DNA from: Clostridia bacterium
GTDB taxonomy: Bacteria > Bacillota > Clostridia > Christensenellales > Aristaeellaceae
Assembly: GCA_017534885.1 (NCBI GenBank)
Contig: JAFXVR010000018.1
Location: 1-64,000, forward strand
DNA length: 64,000 bases
Direction of reading: 5' to 3'
The translations under genes were made by a program, and so were the position numbers. Of the stretch, positions 1 to 8,419 are shown piece by piece. The notes beneath the pieces were generated by a model. That model was not told the origin of the DNA, searched no databases, and saw nothing but the letters and a program-made list of their open reading frames with translations. Each line of letters starts with the position of its first letter. The first letter of the stretch is position 1.

Positions 1-140
<140 letters not shown>

Positions 141-206
141 TGCATCTTCCGGCCCGGGAGCTGAAACCCCGGGCCGGGGAATCCCATCATACTGGAGGTG
201 TCCCGC

Positions 207-368
207 ATGGCGAATGCTGTTCGTCAGAAGCTGTGCCTGGCCTGCACCGAGTGCAAGCAGCGCAACTACAACAACATGAAGAATAAGAAGAACACCCCCG
301 AGCGCATTGAGCTGAAGAAGTACTGCCCCTTCTGCAAGAAGCACACGGTGCATCGGGAGACCAAGTAA
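207..368 (+). CDS. rpmG: 50S ribosomal protein L33
   Basis: This is a 53-residue basic protein with two zinc-ribbon CxxC pairs, CLACTEC near residues 9-15 and CPFC near 40-43, as in the zinc-binding (C+) form of L33 of the large ribosomal subunit. The ATG follows a good ribosome binding site (GGAGGTG, 6-7 nt spacing). It lies between tuf and secE, the conserved position. The gene is too short for a usual ORF cut-off, but its length is normal for L33. Having all four cysteines suggests that this paralogue needs zinc; a C-minus copy may exist elsewhere. Confidence 0.95.
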   Translation: MANAVRQKLCLACTECKQRNYNNMKNKKNTPERIELKKYCPFCKKHTVHRETK

Positions 369-388
369 GACGTTGAGGATGTGAAATC

Positions 389-664
389 ATGTCTGAAGAG
401 AAGAAGGCCGTACAGAAGAAGGCCAGCGGCAAGCCGAACGTTTTCACCCGCTTCATCAGCTGGTGCAAGAACGTGCCCGCCCGCGTCGTCAAGTCCTTCA
501 AGAGCATGGTCAACGAGCTCAAGCGCGTCACCTGGCCGAGCAAGCGCAAGCTGATCATCTACAGCTGCGTGGTGCTGGTGTTCATGCTCTGCATGGGCCT
601 GATCATCGGTGTGATCGACCTGGGCGCTTCCGCCCTGGTGAAAGCCATCGGCGGCGTGATCTGA
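389..664 (+). CDS. secE: Preprotein translocase subunit SecE
   Basis: This is the SecE subunit of the SecYEG protein-export channel, 91 residues with one membrane span. The first 40 residues are lysine-rich and cytoplasmic. The amphipathic helix carries the family signature ELKRVTWPS at residues 43-51. The single hydrophobic segment runs from about 57 to 77. The length suits the short one-span SecE of Gram-positive bacteria. It follows rpmG by 20 nt and precedes nusG by 24 nt, so it is almost certainly co-transcribed with both. Confidence 0.96.
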   Translation: MSEEKKAVQKKASGKPNVFTRFISWCKNVPARVVKSFKSMVNELKRVTWPSKRKLIIYSCVVLVFMLCMGLIIGVIDLGASALVKAIGGVI

Positions 665-688
665 CCGGGCTGACCCGAGGAGGGGAGC

Positions 689-1258
689 ATGAGCGACAAG
701 CTTGAAAACATCCAGGAGACCATCGCCCCGCCCCAGCCCAAGCTGTGCTGGTACGTGGTGCACACCTATTCCGGATACGAGAACAAGGTGATGGACACCC
801 TGCGCAAGTCGGTGGAGAACAACAAGGAGATGCAGAAGCTGATCCTTGACATCCGCATCCCCATGGAGGATGTGGTGGAGATCCGCCACGGCAAGCGCGT
901 GACCACCCAGCGCAAGACCTATCCGGGCTATGTGATGGTCAACATGTACTGGACCACCGAAAGCTGGTACCTGGTGCGCAACACCCGGGGCGTCACGGGC
1001 TTTGTGGGCCCGGAGAGCAAGCCGGTGCCCCTCTCGGACGAGGAGGTTGAGAAGATGCTCAACCCCACGCCGGTGGAGGTGCGCACGGACATCGCCATCG
1101 GCCAGGAGGTCCGCGTGACTTCCGGCAACCTGGAGAACTACATCGTGGAGGTGGAGGATCTCGATCCCGCCGTCGGCACGGTGAAGGTCAAGGTACAGAT
1201 GTTCGGGCGCAGTCAGAGCGTTGAGCTGCCTCTGGATCAGGTGGAAAAGCTGGACTGA
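689..1258 (+). CDS. nusG: Transcription termination/antitermination factor NusG
   Basis: This 189-residue protein has the NGN domain (about residues 19-125), starting with the typical WYVVHTYSGYENKV core, and a C-terminal KOW-type domain (about 135-188). NusG binds the clamp of RNA polymerase and links it to Rho, NusE or the leading ribosome. The start has a clean GAGGAGGGGAGC binding site. The gene sits between secE and rplK, its conserved position. The 142-nt gap to rplK has several small GC hairpins and could hold an internal promoter or an L11/L1-type leader, but I see no clear signal. Confidence 0.96.
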   Translation: MSDKLENIQETIAPPQPKLCWYVVHTYSGYENKVMDTLRKSVENNKEMQKLILDIRIPMEDVVEIRHGKRVTTQRKTYPGYVMVNMYWTTESWYLVRNTRGVTGFVGPESKPVPLSDEEVEKMLNPTPVEVRTDIAIGQEVRVTSGNLENYIVEVEDLDPAVGTVKVKVQMFGRSQSVELPLDQVEKLD

Positions 1259-1400
1259 GGCGCAAGGCGCGCATTTCGGTTTCATCGCCCCGCAAAGGGC
1301 GTGAAATGGCGGTTTCATCCGCCGCGCAAGCCCGGTTTCCGGGCAGTGGGAGGAAGCAGAGCGCTTCCGCGTACCACATTTTACAGGAGGTGCCATCACC

Positions 1401-1829
1401 ATGGCAAAGAAGGTTACCGCGTACATCAAGCTGCAGGTGCCCGCCGGCAAGGCGAACCCCGCGCCGCCCATCGGCCCCGCTCTGGGTCAGCACGGCGTGA
1501 ACATTCCTGGCTTCTGCAAGGAATTCAACGAGAAGACCAAGAGCTTTGAGCCCGGCCTGACGATCCCGGTGGTCATCACCGTGTACTCCGACCGCACGTT
1601 CAGCTTTGTCACCAAGACCCCGCCGGCCCCCGTGCTCATCAAGAAGGCCCTGAAGCTGGAAACCGCCAGCGCCCGTCCCAACCGCGACAAGGTGGGCCAG
1701 CTGACCAAGGAGCAGGTGCGCCAGATCGCCGAGACGAAGATGCCCGACCTGAATGCCGCCAGCATTGAGGCCGCGATGAGCATGATCGCCGGAACCGCCC
1801 GCTCCATGGGCATCACCGTGGAGGAGTAA
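1401..1829 (+). CDS. rplK: 50S ribosomal protein L11
   Basis: This 142-residue protein starts [20 protein letters not shown] and has the N-terminal domain (1-70) with [15 protein letters not shown] and the C-terminal rRNA-binding domain (75-142) with the conserved KTPPAP stretch. L11 forms the GTPase-associated centre with 23S rRNA and is a target of thiopeptides and of RelA sensing. The ribosome binding site ACAGGAGGTG lies 9 nt before the ATG. It is followed by rplA as usual. Confidence 0.96.
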   Translation: MAKKVTAYIKLQVPAGKANPAPPIGPALGQHGVNIPGFCKEFNEKTKSFEPGLTIPVVITVYSDRTFSFVTKTPPAPVLIKKALKLETASARPNRDKVGQLTKEQVRQIAETKMPDLNAASIEAAMSMIAGTARSMGITVEE

Positions 1830-1907
1830 GGGCGTACGACAGCGGGGTAAAGCCCCGGGAAATGTGGGAGGACATAGCGCCGTTAACACCACATGGGAGG
1901 TATAAAC

Positions 1908-2597
1908 ATGAAGCATGGCAAGAAGTATGTGGAGAGCGCCAAGCTGGTAGACTCCACCACCCTGTACGATCCGGATCAGGCCTGCGATCTGGCCATCAAG
2001 ACCAGCAAGGCTAAGTTTGACGAGACCATCGAGGTCTCCGTGCGCATGGGTCTGGATCCCCGTCACGCCGATCAGCAGATCCGCGGCGCCGTGGTGCTGC
2101 CCAACGGCACCGGCAAGAAGGTGCGCGTTCTGGTCATCACCAAGGGCGACAAGGCCAAGGAAGCCGAGGCCGCCGGCGCCGACTATGTGGGCGCTGAGGA
2201 CATGATCGCCAAGATCCAGCAGGAGAACTGGTTCGAGTTCGACGTCTGCGTGGCCACCCCCGACATGATGGGCCTCGTGGGCCGCATCGGCCGCATCCTG
2301 GGCCCCAAGGGCCTGATGCCCAACCCCAAGTCCGGCACCGTGACCATGGACGTGACCAAGGCCATCAAGGACATCAAAGCCGGTAAGGTCGAGTACCGTC
2401 TGGACAAGACCGCCATCGTGCACTGCCCCATCGGCAAGACTTCCTTCGGCGTGGAGAAGCTGAACGAGAACCTGACCACCCTGATCGAGGCCATCATCAA
2501 GGCCAAGCCCTCCGCCGCCAAGGGCACCTATATCCGCTCCATCTATCTGAGCAGCACCATGGGCCCCTCCGTGCGCGTGAACCCCCTGAAGTTCTGA
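1908..2597 (+). CDS. rplA: 50S ribosomal protein L1
   Basis: This is a 229-residue L1 protein, the usual length. It carries the family motif [20 protein letters not shown] in its central domain and the C-terminal [15 protein letters not shown] segment. An upstream in-frame ATG at 1893 is rejected because the strong GGGAGGT binding site lies between it and the ATG at 1908. L1 forms the mobile stalk at the ribosomal E site and in many bacteria represses its own operon. The gene is closed by a terminator after 20 nt instead of continuing into rplJ/rplL. Confidence 0.96.
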   Translation: MKHGKKYVESAKLVDSTTLYDPDQACDLAIKTSKAKFDETIEVSVRMGLDPRHADQQIRGAVVLPNGTGKKVRVLVITKGDKAKEAEAAGADYVGAEDMIAKIQQENWFEFDVCVATPDMMGLVGRIGRILGPKGLMPNPKSGTVTMDVTKAIKDIKAGKVEYRLDKTAIVHCPIGKTSFGVEKLNENLTTLIEAIIKAKPSAAKGTYIRSIYLSSTMGPSVRVNPLKF

Positions 2598-2616
2598 GCG
2601 CGGACATGACCCTCCA

Positions 2617-2648
2617 GACCTCCTCCGGAATACGGGGGAGGTTTTTTT
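2617..2648 (+). terminator. Rho-independent terminator after rplA
   Basis: A 10-bp GC-rich stem (ACCTCCTCCG pairing with CGGGGGAGGT across an AATA loop) is followed directly by a run of seven T. It ends the rpmG-secE-nusG-rplK-rplA transcript 20 nt after rplA. Confidence 0.9.
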
Positions 2649-2731
2649 CGCGGACGAGGAGGAATGGGGGGGGGTCGCGCAGAATACTGTTCTGATACTG
2701 ATCTCAAATAGAATCAATGTGTTCACTGCGT

Positions 2732-2798
2732 GGAAGCCGAAGGAGTGCAGAGGGCGATCGGAAAGCCCTCTGCCCGCGCCCGCAGGCGCGGAACCCCC
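2732..2798 (+). repeat. F2 structured interspersed repeat, short form
   Basis: This is a short form of the F2 family. Paired arms GCAGAGGG/CCCTCTGC enclose a CGATCGGAAAG loop and are followed by a second hairpin, CGCGCC-CGCA-GGCGCG. Other F2 units are at 8004-8065, 39848-40097 (three units) and 54876-55003. Arm bases differ between copies but stay complementary. There is no T-run, so it is not an obvious terminator. Confidence 0.65.
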
Positions 2799-2869
2799 GC
2801 TTACAAATGAAGCATTCTTAACAGAGAACAGTATGACAGATTCCATATGCGCAGAAGGAGGCTGACACC

Positions 2870-4300
2870 ATGCTGAAACGTTTACTGGCGCTGCTTTTTG
2901 CTCTCTGCCTTTGCCTGACGGCGGCAGCCGAAGAGGATGAGGGAGGGCTGAACTGGGATGACTTGGAGGATGCGGCGCTTGCTGACCTGGCCGGGCGCGT
3001 GGAGGGATGGCAGGTGGCCCAGTCGGACACCTCCGGCTACGGCTCATACAAGGGCAAGCTGGCCGTGCATACGTCCGTGTTGCTCTGCCGGGCGGCAGAT
3101 GGGCTCCTGCAGATGAAGGAAGCGGAAACTCTGCTGAACGCCGCGGCCGAGGGCGAACCCTTTGTCTGGGAGGAGGCCCTCTTCGCTCCGGTGCCCCTGA
3201 GCCCGGAGGCGGCGGAAGCGCTGGAGACGCTTTCACCCGGAGAACTCATCCTGGGTGAAACCTGGTGCTGGTTTGCTTTCCTTGACGGTCTGGCAGACTT
3301 CATGCTGCGGGAGGGCGAGCACTGGGCCGCCCTGTATGCCGGTGTGGATCATCTGGTCGGTGTCGCTCAGGACGCCGAAGGCCGTCAGGGCCTCCGTGCC
3401 GCTCTCTGGGACGGCGCCGCCTTCGGTCCCGTCATCGCCTCCCCCATGTGGGAGCGGAACTTCTCCGTCAACAAGATCCACAGCGGCGGCGGCGAGCTGG
3501 AGATCCAGACAGATGACCTGAGCGAAGGCCTGGTCTATGTGGACTTGTATGAGGACGGCCAGTGGCGCTGGAGCGGCGTCAACAACGGCTATGCTATTTA
3601 TATACTGACGGATGACGCCGTGGTCGACTCGACCTGGTGGATGTACGACACCAATGATGTATGGCACTATGGCCGTCTGACCCTGCCGCGTGAGCTGGAA
3701 GTCTTTGACCTGGATCAGGTGCCCTTCCGCGGACCGGAGCTGGTTCGTCTGCTTGACAGCGAAGGCTGGGCCTGTGTCCGCGCGGATGACACGCCCATGT
3801 ACGCCGCGCCTGACGGCGATGTCATCGCCAGCTGCTATGCCCGCGCTGCCGGCAGGGTGGCCGGCGAGGAAGGCGAATGGGTCTGCCTGCAGCTGGGCAG
3901 CGCCGAGCGCGGCCTGCAGGGCTGGTTCCGCCGGGAGGCGCTGGCTTTCGGCCCGGAGACCGAGGAAGTGCGCTGCGGTTTCCCAGTGATTGAAACATCC
4001 GGCGCCTTTGATCCTTTCGGCACGGAGACCACCGACGCCGCCCTCGCCGCGCTGGAGGGGATGTATGAGCCAACTGAGGCGGACGAGGACTGGATCTGGA
4101 TCTGGATCATCGGCCGCAGTCCCGACGGCCGCTTCCTGCTGGAGCTTGACCAGGATCTGGTGGCCTTCACCCGCCCGGACGCGGCGCTGAAAACGTGTCC
4201 CCAAGAGGAATACGAAATGCCCCTGGACTTCAGCATGACGGACGAGGAGTGGGCAGCTGAATTCTCCTGGGAGGACGATTACGAGGATGAGGAGGAGTGA
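2870..4300 (+). CDS. Secreted protein with SH3b-like domain
   Basis: This 476-residue protein has a clear signal peptide (MLKRLLALLFALCLCLTAAA) and no lipobox. Residues of about 285-365 look like a bacterial SH3 domain, with a DDTPMYAAPDGDVI opening and a GWFRREAL close, a fold often used to bind cell-wall peptides. The C-terminus is very acidic (WEDDYEDEEE). I do not recognise the first 280 residues. The start has AGAAGGAGG 8 nt upstream. Its signal peptide resembles that of the next gene at 4607, so the two may be members of a local secreted-protein set. The function is unknown. Confidence 0.75.
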   Translation: MLKRLLALLFALCLCLTAAAEEDEGGLNWDDLEDAALADLAGRVEGWQVAQSDTSGYGSYKGKLAVHTSVLLCRAADGLLQMKEAETLLNAAAEGEPFVWEEALFAPVPLSPEAAEALETLSPGELILGETWCWFAFLDGLADFMLREGEHWAALYAGVDHLVGVAQDAEGRQGLRAALWDGAAFGPVIASPMWERNFSVNKIHSGGGELEIQTDDLSEGLVYVDLYEDGQWRWSGVNNGYAIYILTDDAVVDSTWWMYDTNDVWHYGRLTLPRELEVFDLDQVPFRGPELVRLLDSEGWACVRADDTPMYAAPDGDVIASCYARAAGRVAGEEGEWVCLQLGSAERGLQGWFRREALAFGPETEEVRCGFPVIETSGAFDPFGTETTDAALAALEGMYEPTEADEDWIWIWIIGRSPDGRFLLELDQDLVAFTRPDAALKTCPQEEYEMPLDFSMTDEEWAAEFSWEDDYEDEEE

Positions 4301-4606
4301 GGGGACAGACCCTTCGCCGGGCGGAATCTGCGGCCCGCCTGAGGCGCGGTCTCCCGCTCCGCGTTCTCTGTCATGGGCACATGGGAAGGGGATTTGAGGG
4401 TGATTCAGGCTGCATAGGGCTTCCCCTGGCTGTTCCAGCAAGCCTGGCTTCTGCCACGGTCACCGCGCAGGCTGCCAACAGCGACGCCGAAGCAAAACCT
4501 GTCTGAACTGAGGACAGTATTTCAGCCCGCATGCAGGATTTGTCGGGCGGGAAGAAGAATTATTCAGGCAGACTGTCCCGCAGGGACTGTAGAGGGAGCG
4601 AATACC
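4301..4606 (+). other. Intergenic gap, no clear feature
   Basis: This 306-bp gap between two secreted-protein genes has no convincing ORF, repeat copy or terminator. A strong binding site (AGAGGGAGCG) precedes the ATG at 4607. A weak TTGTCG/TATTCA pair with only 15 nt spacing lies about 60 nt before that start; I do not call it a promoter. Confidence 0.5.
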
Positions 4607-6349
4607 ATGCTGAAACGTCTGCTGACGGTAATCTTTGCGCTTTGCCTGGCCGCTGTTTTCTGCGCCGCCGGGGCGGAAACGCTGAAAACGGACGGAGACC
4701 CGCGCATATCCCTGGTGACCGCCACGGCGGTGGAGGGCCAGGATTTCGTGTTTGACGTGGTCTACGAAAATCACGACCCGGTGATCATGACCATCCGCAT
4801 CATCAAGGACGGGGTGGAGGAACAGTCGGACCGGGCCACCAGCACTTACAGGTGCACCATTCCGGCCGAGGAGTTCGTGCACTATGAGGAGGGGCCCTTT
4901 ACCCTTGAAGTGCGCGTCTACGACAACACCAGCGGCCAATCGTTCGATCTGACCGCTACCTCCAGCTATGCTCGCCCCAACCCCATCACCGCGGCGCCCA
5001 GGCTCATCAGCAATGAAAACGGCAAAGCCGTGATTTATTACCCCGACGCCGAACGCTTCATCATGGATACGGGCAGGATCATCTGGCCGGAGGACGGCAT
5101 GGCGGAGCTGACCAGGGGGAACAACGCGGACGGCCGGTACGCGGCGGTGGTCAACGGCCGGCGCACGGCCTGGCTTAACGTGGTCATCGCTGAGGAAGTC
5201 GAGCTGCCGGAGATGGAGGATTGGGTTTATCTGGACGTGGCGGACAGCTACCCGCGTGGCGAACCCATCACCTTCACCGTCAGCGGTGATCCGAAGGCGC
5301 GGTACACCTATTTTCTGGAGCAGGCAGGCTGCTTTTACGCGAGCGGTACCCTGCCCGGCCCCGGGACGCACACCATGGACTGGGGCTGCCTGTCCGTGGA
5401 GGGCAACGGAAGCTACTTCGATACCGGCAGAGTGGATTTATATGTCACGGCGTACAGGGAAGGGTACAGCCCTTCCAGTGACGCCAAGTCATTTCAAATC
5501 AGCGAAAACGTTGTTCCGTCTGCCCCGACGGTCACCATTCTGACGCCGGAGCCCTGGTACATCAACCAGCCGATCCGCTTCCGGATCAACAAGGCAAACG
5601 CCACGGCATACTGCTCGTTAACTGAGAGTAACGGCGCCATCTGGGTCAATCTGGTGGATCAGGAGTGCGAGCTGCGCTTCAAAACGGACTATGACAGCGG
5701 AATGACTGTTGCGTTTGCCGCCAAGGTCAACGGCTTATGGTCTGAATACACCGAAACCATCTACCTGGACCTGGAAGAATACGAGGGCAGCCTCAGCAAA
5801 CCGGCCGTGCGGGCGCCCATGTTCGGCCTGACCGGCAGCTCCGTAACCGTGCGCTGGAACGCGGTGACGGGAGCGGACAGGTACACTGTATACGCATACT
5901 ACGACAACAGCTATGAGAGATTTGAGCGGGAGGTGACCGGCACCTCGGCCAGCATTCCGGTGCTGTGCGGCGGGAATGACACCATGTGGATCATCGTCAC
6001 AGCCAGCGGCAAGGGCTACATGGACGTCAACAGCGATTGGACTTCTGTCAGAATCCGCAAATCCACCGGCACCCTATCCCTGCCGTCGTCGCTCACCGCA
6101 ATCGAGAAGGACGCGTTCAACGGCGGCAAGTTCAGCTGCGTGATCGTCCCCAGCGGCTGCGAGTCCATCGGTGCCTATGCCTTCGCCAACACCAAGAACC
6201 TGGTAAAGGCCAGGATCCCCGCTTCCGTCACGACCATTGCCGACAAAGCCTTTGAGGGCAGCGGCATCTGCGTCATCGAGACAACCGCCAACAGCGCCGC
6301 CGAAGCCTTCGCCATCAGCCACCAGATCCCCGTGGATTACATCAGGTAA
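4607..6349 (+). CDS. Secreted multidomain protein: Ig/Fn3-like plus LRR_5 tail
   Basis: This 580-residue exported protein has a signal peptide ending near AAGAE (residues 1-23). Several beta-rich Ig-like segments follow. A fibronectin-III-like domain lies at about 395-480 (SVTVRWNAVTGADRYTVYAY), and a short BspA-type leucine-rich tail at about 495-565 (IEKDAF, IGAYAF, IADKAF units). Such LRR_5 proteins are abundant on the surface of gut Clostridia and are thought to bind surfaces or partners. No catalytic motif or wall anchor (LPXTG) is visible. The start has a strong AGAGGGAGCG site. A bidirectional terminator follows. Confidence 0.75.
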   Translation: MLKRLLTVIFALCLAAVFCAAGAETLKTDGDPRISLVTATAVEGQDFVFDVVYENHDPVIMTIRIIKDGVEEQSDRATSTYRCTIPAEEFVHYEEGPFTLEVRVYDNTSGQSFDLTATSSYARPNPITAAPRLISNENGKAVIYYPDAERFIMDTGRIIWPEDGMAELTRGNNADGRYAAVVNGRRTAWLNVVIAEEVELPEMEDWVYLDVADSYPRGEPITFTVSGDPKARYTYFLEQAGCFYASGTLPGPGTHTMDWGCLSVEGNGSYFDTGRVDLYVTAYREGYSPSSDAKSFQISENVVPSAPTVTILTPEPWYINQPIRFRINKANATAYCSLTESNGAIWVNLVDQECELRFKTDYDSGMTVAFAAKVNGLWSEYTETIYLDLEEYEGSLSKPAVRAPMFGLTGSSVTVRWNAVTGADRYTVYAYYDNSYERFEREVTGTSASIPVLCGGNDTMWIIVTASGKGYMDVNSDWTSVRIRKSTGTLSLPSSLTAIEKDAFNGGKFSCVIVPSGCESIGAYAFANTKNLVKARIPASVTTIADKAFEGSGICVIETTANSAAEAFAISHQIPVDYIR

Positions 6350-6369
6350 GGCCCGGCAGGCACAATAAA

Positions 6370-6407
6370 ACCTCCCCCGGAAGCATCCCCGGGGAAGGTT
6401 TTTTCAT
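6370..6407. terminator. Bidirectional terminator
   Basis: An 11-bp stem with one mismatch (AACCTCCCCCGG against CCGGGGAAGGTT) is flanked by A-run on the left and TTTTTT on the right. It therefore serves both the plus-strand gene ending at 6349 and the minus-strand MATE gene ending at 6416. Confidence 0.85.
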
Positions 6408-6415
6408 ACTCGTCC

Positions 6416-7825
6416 TCACTCATCCGCCCGCGCCTTCCGCCCGGGGTGGAAATGCTCCAGGGCGGCCCGGCCCTCGGGGGTGACGGGGCGGATCCACTTG
6501 CCGGAGTAGAGGTGGCGCTGCATCAGGATGTAGCGGATGGGTTCATCCACATAGCAGAGGGCGAAGACCGCGAGGGTGGGCCAGTGGAGCACCAGGCCGG
6601 AGACGCAGACGCAGGGCAGGACCATCAGCCACATGAAGAGGATCTCCAGCACGGTGCCGAAGGCGGCGTCGCCGGCGGAGCGGAAGGTGTCGTTGTGCGT
6701 CCAGTTGCCCATGCGGATGATGCCCACCGCGGCGTAGATGCCCAGCATGCCAAAGGCCAGGCGGAAGCTCTCCCCGGTCATGCCCATGGCGCTGAGGATG
6801 GGCGTGTGCAGGGCGATCAGCGACGCGCCCAGCAGGGCGATGAAGACCTGGCAGAGGTAGATTAGCCGCCAGGCGCGCCCGTAGGCCACCTTCAGCCGGC
6901 CCGCGCCCACCTCCGTGCCCACCAGCACCGAGGAGGCGTTGGAGAAGCCCGCGAAGAAGCCGATCACCAGGCCTTCCAGGGTGCGGAACACGGCCAGGGC
7001 GGCGATGGCCTCCTCGGGCTGGCGGCCCAGCACGATGTTGATGACCATGTTGCCCACGCCGATGAGCACCTCATTGCAGATGATGGGGAAGCATTTCCGC
7101 AGATAGGTGCGGACGAAGGCCCGGGACCAGCGGAAGTGCCGATGTATGGCCAGCAGGTAGGGATGGCGGCAGCGGAGGGCGGAGCACAGGACCACCAGAA
7201 TGCTGACGCACTGGGCCAGCACGGTGGCCAGAGCCGCGCCGCGCACGCCCATCCGCGGGGCGCCTAAGTTGCCGAAGATCAGCACCCAGTTGAGGAAGAT
7301 GTTGGCCGCCACGCCCGCCAGGGAGCCGTAGAGGGGGAGACGCACCCGGCCGGTGCAGCGCAGCAAGGCGGCCATGGCCATCGAAAAGACCATCAGCGGA
7401 TAGGCCAGGCCGGCGATCCGCAGGTATTCCACGCCGATGGCCCGGATGGACTCCTTGTCCGTGTACAATCGCATGATGGCCTCGGGGCAGCAGACCGCCA
7501 GCAGGCAGAAAAGCAGGCCCACTGTCATCATGCAGGTGAGGGTCAGGCCGTAGGAGCGGTTGATGCCCTCGTCGTCCTTCGCGCCCCAGAACTGGGCGAA
7601 GAACAGCATGCCGCCGCCCACAAAGCCCCAGTAGCCTGCGAACATCAGGGAGGAAAACTGGGCGCAGAGGCCCACAGCCCCCACCTCGGTCTGGCCGAGG
7701 GAGGCGATCATCATCGTGTCCACCATGGATCCGGTGGTGGTCAGCAGGTTCTGCAGCGCCACCGGCACCGCGATGACGGCGATCTGTTTCAGGAAGCGTC
7801 CCCAGGGGTAGGAAGATTTTCTCAT
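6416..7825 (-). CDS. MATE family efflux transporter
   Basis: This 469-residue membrane protein has about twelve hydrophobic spans and the MATE layout of two six-helix halves. It opens with QIAVIAVPVALQNLLTTTGSMVDTMM, the typical first-helix motif of NorM/DinF-type multidrug antiporters, which expel cationic drugs using a sodium or proton gradient. The start at 7825 is chosen over the far upstream ATG because AAAGGAG lies 8 nt before it and the residues before it are not MATE-like. It stands alone on the minus strand. The substrate cannot be told from sequence. Confidence 0.88.
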   Translation of the reverse strand: MRKSSYPWGRFLKQIAVIAVPVALQNLLTTTGSMVDTMMIASLGQTEVGAVGLCAQFSSLMFAGYWGFVGGGMLFFAQFWGAKDDEGINRSYGLTLTCMMTVGLLFCLLAVCCPEAIMRLYTDKESIRAIGVEYLRIAGLAYPLMVFSMAMAALLRCTGRVRLPLYGSLAGVAANIFLNWVLIFGNLGAPRMGVRGAALATVLAQCVSILVVLCSALRCRHPYLLAIHRHFRWSRAFVRTYLRKCFPIICNEVLIGVGNMVINIVLGRQPEEAIAALAVFRTLEGLVIGFFAGFSNASSVLVGTEVGAGRLKVAYGRAWRLIYLCQVFIALLGASLIALHTPILSAMGMTGESFRLAFGMLGIYAAVGIIRMGNWTHNDTFRSAGDAAFGTVLEILFMWLMVLPCVCVSGLVLHWPTLAVFALCYVDEPIRYILMQRHLYSGKWIRPVTPEGRAALEHFHPGRKARADE

Positions 7826-8003
7826 GCCGGCTGCTCCTTTGGTTCCCGCGGGGCTCGGGCCCGCGCCGATATGCATCATAGCACAAAACCGTGGTTCTGC
7901 ACAGACCAGGTTTTATCCGATACTTACTGATCATTTTTGTCTGTGCTTTCGCCCAGGCCGTGCTGACCCTTTTCTTCGTTCAGAATGACAAGTGTTCTAC
8001 GAA

Positions 8004-8065
8004 GGGGTTTCGCGCCTGCTGGCGCGACCAAAGGGCTTTCCGGTCGCCCTTTGGAAACCTTCGGG
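8004..8065 (-). repeat. F2 structured interspersed repeat, short form
   Basis: Read on the minus strand, arms CCAAAGGG and CCCTTTGG enclose CGACCGGAAAG and are followed by the hairpin CGCGCC-AGCA-GGCGCG and AAACCCC. This matches the short F2 at 2732 in layout, but the arm bases differ in compensating pairs. Confidence 0.65.
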
Positions 8066-8170
8066 TCTGCACCCCGGCTATGTTTATTCTGTCAAAAAAA
8101 GGATTACTCAACTTTTGCACAGGGGCTCTCTCAGTTTTTGCTATTCGCTCTGTCCTTTTCCTGTTCTTTA

Positions 8171-8199
8171 TTTACAAGCGAATGGCCTTGTGCTATCAT
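8171..8199 (+). promoter_or_regulatory. Putative sigma-A promoter for sugar ABC operon 1
   Basis: TTTACA (8171-8176) and TATCAT (8194-8199) are separated by exactly 17 nt, upstream of the 8420 gene. Each box matches the consensus at five of six positions. Confidence 0.45.
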
Positions 8200-8419
8200 A
8201 AAGCTGTACCGGATTTGGCCATTTCAGACGAGCGCGCTGCGCTTTTTGAGTCATTCATCCGGAGTGGGTTTCCCCATATGCTGCGCAAGGAGCGGCGCTG
8301 TCTTACGCGAAAATGGATGAAGGAGGTGGATGGATCAACTCTCCAGCGAAGGCCTCATCGCTCCAAACGATAGAAGTTTTTCGATTCACAACGATCCATC
8401 ACACAAGGAGGATTTCATC

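Larger units (their letters stand above)
7826..8419. other. Divergent intergenic region with F2 repeat and promoter
   Basis: This 594-bp region lies between the minus-strand MATE gene and the plus-strand sugar-binding protein gene. It holds an F2 repeat (8004-8065), a likely promoter (8171-8199) and the strong AAGGAGG site of the 8420 start. Small ORFs here look fortuitous. The implied leader from the promoter to the start codon is about 210 nt. Confidence 0.6.

Noticed and set aside
1188..3236. Long minus-strand open frame of about 680 codons across nusG-rplK-rplA
   Set aside because: It is a GC-rich shadow of ribosomal genes, has no binding site and crosses a terminator. Similar long antisense frames at 23468-25447, 35219-37423 and 39860-41860 were rejected for the same reason.
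7891..8373. Open frame of 160 codons in the MATE/sugar-binding gap
   Set aside because: It runs through an F2 repeat and a promoter, has no binding site or recognisable protein features.
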